DNA from: Bemisia tabaci
Lineage: Eukaryota > Arthropoda > Insecta > Hemiptera > Aleyrodidae
NCBI RefSeq assembly: GCF_918797505.1
Contig: NC_092793.1
Span: 76,009,912 to 76,073,911, forward strand
Direction: 5' to 3'
Length of the DNA: 64,000 nucleotides
Shown: positions 57,977-64,000 of the stretch, in pieces
How the letters are laid out: each line of letters opens with the position of its first letter
Numbering within the stretch: the stretch's first letter is position 1
Translations under genes and position numbers: made by a program
The notes under the pieces: generated by a model
The model's database searches: none
The model's input: only the letters and a program-made list of their open reading frames with translations
What the model was told of the DNA's origin: nothing

Positions 57977-59023
57977 CAGAGCCGGATTTACCTACTTGCC
58001 GCCCATGGGCCGCCTGTATTTTACCGCCCCCTTCTCAGTCATTTTGAAACATCAATACAAAGCATCAAGTGAACAAGCCGGAGGAGAAGGGGTGCATAAG
58101 ACGCGTTTACCCGTGTTGCGCACATTTTTTGTGAAAGCCCTGTCAACACTAATAAAAGTTCACGGAACTTTGCGCGAAAGATTAGTTCCGTAAACTTATC
58201 TCTGTGTGGACAAGGCCTTTCATTTAAAAGAAATGAACAAAAAAAAAAAATATGAAAGAATCAACATGAATGTGGTTTCATAATTTTAATTTCCGATACC
58301 GCGCCAACCGCACTGTCTTTGGCGCAATGCGTGAAGTATCCCTACAGTCTTGTAGGCGCTATGCGTTTCGCGCTGCGCCGCGCCGACCGCTGCTGAAAAC
58401 AAAAGATTAGTTCCGTAAACTTATCTCTGTGTGGACAAGGCCTTTCATTTAAAAGAAATGAACAAAAAAAAAAATATGAAAGAATCAACATGAATGTGGT
58501 TTCATAATTTTAATTTCCGATACCGCGCCAACCGCACTGTTTTTGACGCAATGCGTGAAGTATTCATGGAGTCTTGTAGGCGCTATGCGTCTCACGCCGA
58601 CCGCTGCTGACCGCACTACTTTTGACGCAATGCGTGAAGTATTCATGCAGTCTTGTAGGCGCTAATATGTGTTTCGTGCTGACCGGCGCGGCGCGCCGAG
58701 GGCTTCTCCTTTCCATCTCAAGTCCTGGTCATCATTGCTCTCTGCGCCTTGCCGCACCAGGCCAAATTGTGTGTTTGGTTTCCCTCTCAACTAGACTAAT
58801 GAAAGGCGCTGTATCTTGTATCACCGAAAGACGAACGAATTAGAAATTACTATACTTTAACTCTCATGAAATGAGAGATTTTGTCGCCTTTTCTCGTTAG
58901 TAATTTTTTTTCTGAATCCTCTATTTTTTTAGACCTACATTTGAAAAATTGCAACATTTGCCGCCCCCTAAATTTGCCGCCCTGGGCCGCGGCCTATGTG
59001 GCCACCCCCTAAATCCGGCCCTG
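57977..59023. mobile_element. 1047-bp non-autonomous hAT element, exact 8-bp TSD
   Basis: The ends CAGAGCCGGATTTA and TAAATCCGGCCCTG are inverted copies of a common hAT terminal sequence. The exact duplication GAAATTAT lies at 57969-57976 and 59024-59031. Subterminal GCCGCCC/GGGCCGC words occur at both ends. The interior contains a 225-bp direct tandem duplication (58181-58405 and from 58406) plus a third partial unit from about 58611. No transposase frame is present. It ends 375 bp upstream of the PQBP1 start codon. Confidence 0.92.
58181..58690. repeat. Tandem duplication inside the hAT element
   Basis: The unit starts 'attagttccgtaaacttatc' at 58181 and again at 58406 (period 225 bp). A third, partial unit beginning 'ccgcact' and containing 'gacgcaatgcgtgaagtatt' starts at about 58611. 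The copies differ by a few substitutions and small deletions. Confidence 0.85.
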
Positions 59024-59031
59024 GAAATTAT

Positions 59032-59398
59032 CCATACAGACGATCTCAGAGCTTGCACGTGATAGAACGTGTAAAATTCGACGCGGTAAAGACACAGCCT
59101 TTGAATGTGCGCTCTTGTATTCATAATTTGGCGCCACCATTATTGTCAATCTGTGCCATCAGCTTTGGTAAATGGTGACTGTCGTCCCTCTCTCTGTTTA
59201 CACTCTTTTGTAGGTTATGTTTGCAATTGGCAGTCAGTTTGTATTCCGCCTGATTCCGCCGTCTACTGTGTACGAGATTGTTATTTTTCGTAGGAATGCA
59301 GTTTTAACTTACGTATTCCTGTTTGTTCTCGGGCATCAATTCCATAGCTTTCGAGCTCCTGAAGTTTTGTTTTCTTTTTCAAGTTTTGAGCCCACACA
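59032..59398 (+). promoter_or_regulatory. Presumed PQBP1 promoter and 5' UTR
   Basis: The 367 bp between the hAT element and the PQBP1 start codon must hold the proximal promoter and 5' UTR unless an upstream non-coding exon exists. No TATA box at a useful place and no clear initiator were identified. A pyrimidine-rich stretch is present near 59315-59390. Confidence 0.35.
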
Positions 59399-59857
59399 AT
59401 GCCCCTTCCACCAGCGCTTGCTGCTAGACTCTCCAAACGAGGCATCGTTCCACAAGTTACAGAAGGTAAATAAAACACTAAATTTTTTGCTGAAAAGGAT
59501 CAAGTCATAAGTGGTCAAGCTATACATCATTTGCTTGTCATGGAGAGGTTCTTCTAGACAGTTCCTGTTCCTGTATGCAAGAAGGTAATGAGTTCTTTTG
59601 GGAACTAATTCAGGGAACGGTTCAAAAAATCTGCGGTTATCAAACCTTGTTGTCAATGTAAACTGATCCCAGATGGAAAGTTTCTTTCTATAGCAATTGT
59701 AGTCAGCGGAGCTGACAACTGAGGCGCCCTGTTGAGGTTTAGACGAAGGAGGTCTTGCATACGTCAGGGATTCAAGATTTAAGTACTTCTCCTTCTTTAA
59801 AATTTTACAAGAAACACAATGGTGCCACAGTCTGATAACTACCTCAACCACTACCAC
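59336..59857 (-). other. Unassigned 173-codon frame antisense to PQBP1 exon 1 and intron 1
   Basis: A minus-strand frame without stops crosses 522 bp of otherwise AT-rich DNA. Its first ~130 residues lie opposite PQBP1 intron 1 and look protein-like in composition (for example [20 protein letters not shown], then [20 protein letters not shown]). A branch/acceptor-like CTTTTCAG lies on the same strand near 59495. I do not recognise a family. It may be a fossil of an inserted coding segment, an exon of a convergent gene, or chance. Confidence 0.25.
59399..59465 (+). CDS. PQBP1: PQBP1 coding exon 1
   Basis: It encodes the start, the conserved N-terminal MPLP...RLSKRGI motif and ends after one base of a Glu codon (phase 1). 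The donor is GTAAAT. Confidence 0.92.
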
Positions 59858-62800
59858 CTTGGCTGGCCTGTTTATTTAGTCACCTAACATGTGAGAGCTG
59901 AGGGATTTTGAATTCATAATCATGCTCCTTAATTCGTGTCAATTTTGATCAATCGTTTCCGGCCTCTTTAAGATGCCGGAACTGTTCCACATATTTTATA
60001 TAGTAGTTAACTATAATCAAAAATATAAAATACCCGGTTTTTTCAAATTCTGTTGCTGTTTTCAGAAAAACCAAAGCCAACTGTCAACAAAGATGATGAA
60101 GAAATTATAGCAGAAGATTATGATGACCTCAAGAAGAAAGAGGAGCTCATGAACAGCCTGAAACACTCCTATGAAAACTCTGATGAAGGTGAAAAAAGTG
60201 AAGATGAAGAAATGTCAGACTCGGAGTTGGTGAAAAGGAAATTCAAAGTAAGTGCAAAAAATTCTTCAAATCAATGGCTGTACGCTGTACCTCAGATTAC
60301 GACATTTTAATTCTCACTCGTGTTTTTTTTTTTTTAAAGATTAACTGAACAACAGCTTCTATTTTGAATTTTCTGTGAATTTTTTTCGTTCTTCTTGAGA
60401 ATAGCACACAAAAGTGGATCCAGTCTGAATAATTCTTGGAAGAAAATTAAACACAATCAAAGATTTTTAAATATTACAATTGAAGCGGACAGCTACAAAA
60501 GGGCTCAAGCGCCAGGTATTAAAATACAGAAAAAACAGTTGAAACCATATGAACCAACCCGTTTTAAATTTCAGATTGATTGATAATATGACTAATTAAT
60601 TCATTGCTTTAGAGCTCTGAGATTCACAAGGGGTCAATTAACACGGTTATTACCATTTTTAATTCTCATTTTTGGCGCTTAAGCCCTTGTGTAACTGACC
60701 GATTCAAATGTGATACGTAGTTTTTGCTTTTTACCAATAAAATTCACTTTGGCTCTTATGTCTGAACCTCTTGAGAAGCAGGAAACATTCGGGAAGGTGA
60801 ATGATTGAGCTCGCATGGCGCTAAGAACAATACAGATTTCTAACATAATTATTTTTAAAAAAGTTGTTTAGATGTCATTTTAAAGTATTAAAGATAAATT
60901 AGAAAGAGACTGCACTAGTCATGTTTAAGGCAAACGAAAAGTATAATGTTAAAGTGAATCCACAGTGTGAGAAAGAAAACATTAAGTTCAAACACATTTT
61001 GCTTACTTATGCTGTTAATTGCTTTTTTGTTAATGAAGTTTTTCATTTTAGGGTTATCCAGGCTGCCCAAATAAATGTAACATTTATCATGAATGCACAA
61101 AGTTTTGTGAGGAAAATTGGGGTGAAGGCCACATAGAACCTGATTTGCGCTATCTGCACAGGAGGAAGTTATTGTTAGAGAAGTATCCTTTGCCCAGTAA
61201 TTGGAGAGAAATTTTTGATCCTGGAGTGTAAGTAAATCTAATTTTCCACTTCATACCGATTCTTTTTCATTTCCTTTCTTCATCTAATATTCTGATTTGG
61301 TAGATTTGAACATTAGCGCTCAAAAATAATAATCAAATAAAATGGTACAAAAAACTTCAAATCCTACAATTTTCTCTTAGCCACTTCTCAATTAAGCTTT
61401 CTTGTCTTAGGTTTAACCAAAAATAATGCACCTAGGTACAGATCTAATTTAAAGTAACTTTAGACAAATCAGACTACATAGGAACAAACTTTTTGGTGAA
61501 GCTTCTTGAGTCTATTCCGTAGAATTCTTCACAAAGTCAATTTTGATGGATAGTTTCTTTCTTTGCATCAAATGCCGAAGCCATTTCTTTAGAAATCTGA
61601 AAACACAGCTCAATTTGCTTTAACATCTGCGAACTATTCTTCTCTTTCATTTTACTGCCGAGCAGAACTGAAAATTCCTTTGAGTGCCCTCCTTTTGTAG
61701 CAAGTTAGTACCTTAGTTGTTGTTAGCTTTAAAATTATCCAATATGATTTTTTGATCACAGTGGAAAATTCTATTACTGGGACTATGACACGGATAATGT
61801 GAGCTGGCTTCCACCACTGCACCCGAAAGCAGTCATCAGTGAATCGGCAGCTCATATACGAGAAGAGAGGTATCTGGCCGCAGGAGACAAGGCTGATGAT
61901 GATGAAGGAGATGATGACAAACAAGACGACAACAACTCGAGTGACTCTGAATCTGACGATGGATCACTGCATCACTCCTCACCAAGTGAAGATTCAGAAG
62001 AGGTATGCCTGAGTTGATCTCACTTTTTGCTGCCTCGAGGTAGCTAAAAATTTTCTGCCCTCTCAATGCTTGCAGAAGAATAAATTATGTAAAGGGGCCC
62101 AAGAGGCCTTTTTCAAAGAAAATCTAAAAGAATGATGCTCCTCTCGAGCAAGTTTGGCTTATTTTTGTGTGAAATCTTCCCTGTGTTGCTGTTATTCTTT
62201 TGCACAGTTGTTTAAAATGTTTTCGTCCAAAAAAAGTAGAGCTGTTCAGTGTTTAACAGGAAAATGGTGCATATTTTTTCCTTGGATTCTTGAGGACACT
62301 CAATGTACTAATGAAGCTTTTTTCTAACATTATATTAACTTTTGATCAATCACAATATCACTATCTGTGCACAACTCCACCGTTCTGATACTTTTCCTTT
62401 CACAATATCACTATCTATACACAACTTCACCGTTCTGATACTTTTCCTTTCACAATTGGCCACCTGACCTGCAATAATGAACCGCCAGGCTCTATTTCTC
62501 AACTCCAAAGAGATAGAAAAAATTATCAAGAGTCCATCAAGAGACTGAATAAATTATTTCTTGGTAATCTTGAAGGTCTATGTATGATTCCGTCCCTTGA
62601 CCTATTAAAGAGTGACTCATCAAATGAAACTGACTGTTATTTGGAATTATTTTCAGAGCGACACGGAAGAGCGCCTACAAGAAGAAAAGCGGCGGAAAAT
62701 AGAAGAACATGAGAAAGCAAGAGCCCGAGGAAGGACTAAAAAGAAACACAATGATATTGACCCTATGGACCCTGCGGCCTATTCTGATATCCCTAGGTAC

Positions 62801-64000
62801 GGTTTCGTCAGACTTACACAAATCAGTACAAGTGCAAAATTGAAACAGAAAATAATTTCAGTTTTTTTTCCTTGTCATTTATGAATACTTAATACATTTT
62901 AAATTAATATTAAAGTCAGTTGTTCAATGCAGATGATTTGGGGGAAATGTATAAGAGAAAACAAAAGTAGGAGATTGAAAAAGAACCATTTTGCTGATCA
63001 CTGATAATGAGAGAGGCGGCTCTCAAAATAATTATTTGTTTCATAAATTTTGTAACAAAAGTGAGAGTGTTTGAATAACTTTAACAATATCTTCCTTGTA
63101 TAGACATATATTTATTTTGTATTTTAGCCTAGGGTCCCAAAAACCCTTCAAAATCTCAAAAATTCTCATTTGGGCCAAGTTGAACAGATACATGTCTAGT
63201 CGCATTTCGCGAAAAAAAGGAGCTGGGAGGAGTGTTGAATTCAACTATACAGTTAGTTCTATCTCCCGTCAAGAATTCTAAGTTGACATAAAATACTGAG
63301 AATGTAAAAATAGCCCTAAAACTCTGTTCTTAACATTGAATCTTATTGGAGGAAAAATGCTCTAAACTTCCTTTTCTCAGTTCAGGCTAGATGCATTTCT
63401 GGTCTATGTATACTAAAAATTCAGTATCTTTCTTCTCTTCAATGGTTATATGTTGCAGGCAAACAATCAAATCAGACATTTTGTCAGATGCCGAGGCAAA
63501 GTGTCGAACATACTCACTCAGATTAAAATTTTGACTCCTCTGCTAATTTTGGACAAAACAGTATTGTCTTCATAGATCGGAAATGTTTTTAAATAATGAT
63601 TTTTAGCCCAGAAATGAACATTCATTCCACAAGATACAACATTTTTTAAACTACAGAGTTCTTACAATATTGAGAGTTAAAAGTGTATGAGAAGCATTTA
63701 GAAAAGGAAAACATACTGATTGTTTGCAGTTTAATGAATTCTAATTTTCAAAATATGTAAAATTCGAGAGCTGTTTGTAAAAACATAAAACTGCATCAAC
63801 TTTCAAAATTTGACTATCTGAAATGCCTGATTTGACTATTTGTCCGCAGCACATATATATCATTACTTTTGTTCCTTTGTAATCTTGGGCACTTGTTTTT
63901 TTCAGGGGAAAATGGACGGATGGTCTGAATAGGAACAATGAAGCGAAGACAGGCGTTGACGTCACAGTCTCTGGACCCCTCTTTCAACAGAGACCTTATC
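59399..64000 (+). CDS. PQBP1: Polyglutamine-binding protein 1 (PQBP1), six exons, 3' end beyond window
   Basis: Nuclear splicing-associated protein; its WW domain binds proline-rich partners and its C terminus binds the U5 snRNP 15-kDa protein. Coding exons are 59399-59465, 60066-60247, 61052-61227, 61762-62002, 62657-62796 and 63906 onward; all introns are GT-AG and the phases agree, giving 300 codons so far. In order: [17 protein letters not shown] (vertebrate PQBP1 starts MPLPVALQTRLAKRGIL); [10 protein letters not shown] at about 34-43; acidic Glu/Ser stretch; a Cys/His cluster at 88-102; WW domain about 130-162 with Trp134 and Trp157, 23 residues apart, split by an intron; Asp/Ser-rich region 176-225; basic helix 228-250; C-terminal [19 protein letters not shown], and GPLFQQRPY, the U5-15K binding motif. 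Only the last residues and the stop are missing. ATG context 'cacacaATGc' is acceptable, and no upstream in-frame alternative fits the family. Confidence 0.96.
60066..60247 (+). CDS. PQBP1: PQBP1 coding exon 2
   Basis: The acceptor TTTTCAG is at 60059-60065. It encodes [10 protein letters not shown] and a Lys/Glu-rich acidic stretch ending VKRKFK. The donor is GTAAGT and the exon ends in phase 0. Confidence 0.93.
61052..61227 (+). CDS. PQBP1: PQBP1 coding exon 3 (Cys cluster and WW start)
   Basis: The acceptor TTTTAG is at 61046-61051. It encodes [19 protein letters not shown], then [17 protein letters not shown], the first strand of the WW domain. The donor is GTAAGT and the exon ends in phase 2. 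Confidence 0.93.
61762..62002 (+). CDS. PQBP1: PQBP1 coding exon 4 (WW end and acidic region)
   Basis: The acceptor ATCACAG is at 61755-61761. It encodes [20 protein letters not shown], completing the WW domain, then a long Asp/Ser tract. The donor is GTATGC and the exon ends in phase 0. Confidence 0.93.
62657..62796 (+). CDS. PQBP1: PQBP1 coding exon 5
   Basis: The acceptor TTTTCAG is at 62650-62656. It encodes a charged helix ([20 protein letters not shown]) and [12 protein letters not shown]. The donor is GTACGG and the exon ends in phase 2. Confidence 0.93.
63906..64000 (+). CDS. PQBP1: PQBP1 coding exon 6 (cut by window end)
   Basis: The acceptor TTTTTCAG ends at 63905. It encodes [16 protein letters not shown] and [11 protein letters not shown], the conserved C-terminal motif. 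Reading is cut by the window end before the stop codon. Confidence 0.93.

Noticed and set aside
60395..60583. 62-codon frame inside PQBP1 intron 2
   Set aside because: It has no family match I can recognise, is flanked by ordinary intron, and is not needed to keep the PQBP1 frame (exon 2 ends in phase 0 and exon 3 starts in phase 0 without it). A cryptic exon is possible but unsupported.

Overview
This window is animal nuclear DNA, most likely from an insect. Evidence: spliced genes with GT/AG introns, AT-rich non-coding sequence, and very many short inverted-repeat DNA transposons (MITEs). The repeat repertoire suggests a hemipteran such as a whitefly, but that is a weak inference. Only two protein-coding genes can be supported, both on the + strand: the last coding exon of a MEX-3 type RNA-binding protein (42514-43496) and the first six coding exons of polyglutamine-binding protein 1, PQBP1 (59399 to past the window end).

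Region 1-42.5 kb holds no recognisable exon. It is either intergenic or, because the mex-3 exon opens in mid-codon after a 3' splice site, at least partly the upstream intron of mex-3. It is packed with transposon-derived repeats: five copies of a ~165-bp hAT MITE (8-bp target duplications, TSDs, seen exactly in four of them), related ~152-155-bp hAT MITEs, about a dozen copies of a MITE with CTGCCGTGCTAAGG ends at TA sites, and several other palindromic families. Two elements stand out: giant foldback elements at 4284-6802 and 31543-34173, each flanked by an exact 8-bp TSD. The first has 815-bp arms with no net length difference; the second carries broken remains of a transposase-like gene in inverted copies. 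GC-rich, CpG-rich patches without coding sequence lie between the repeats.

Region 43.5-54.7 kb, immediately downstream of the mex-3 stop codon, is AT-rich and contains no inverted-repeat element that I can see. It has AU-rich elements, Pumilio-type motifs and several AATAAA hexamers, so an unusually long mex-3 3' UTR of about 10-11 kb is a reasonable hypothesis.

Region 54.7-59.4 kb is intergenic, with two palindromic MITEs, a 46-nt T run and a 1047-bp non-autonomous hAT element with internal duplications that ends 375 bp before the PQBP1 start codon. The two genes both act in RNA metabolism: mex-3 proteins control mRNA translation and stability, PQBP1 works with the U5 snRNP in splicing. Nothing in the sequence links them beyond adjacency.
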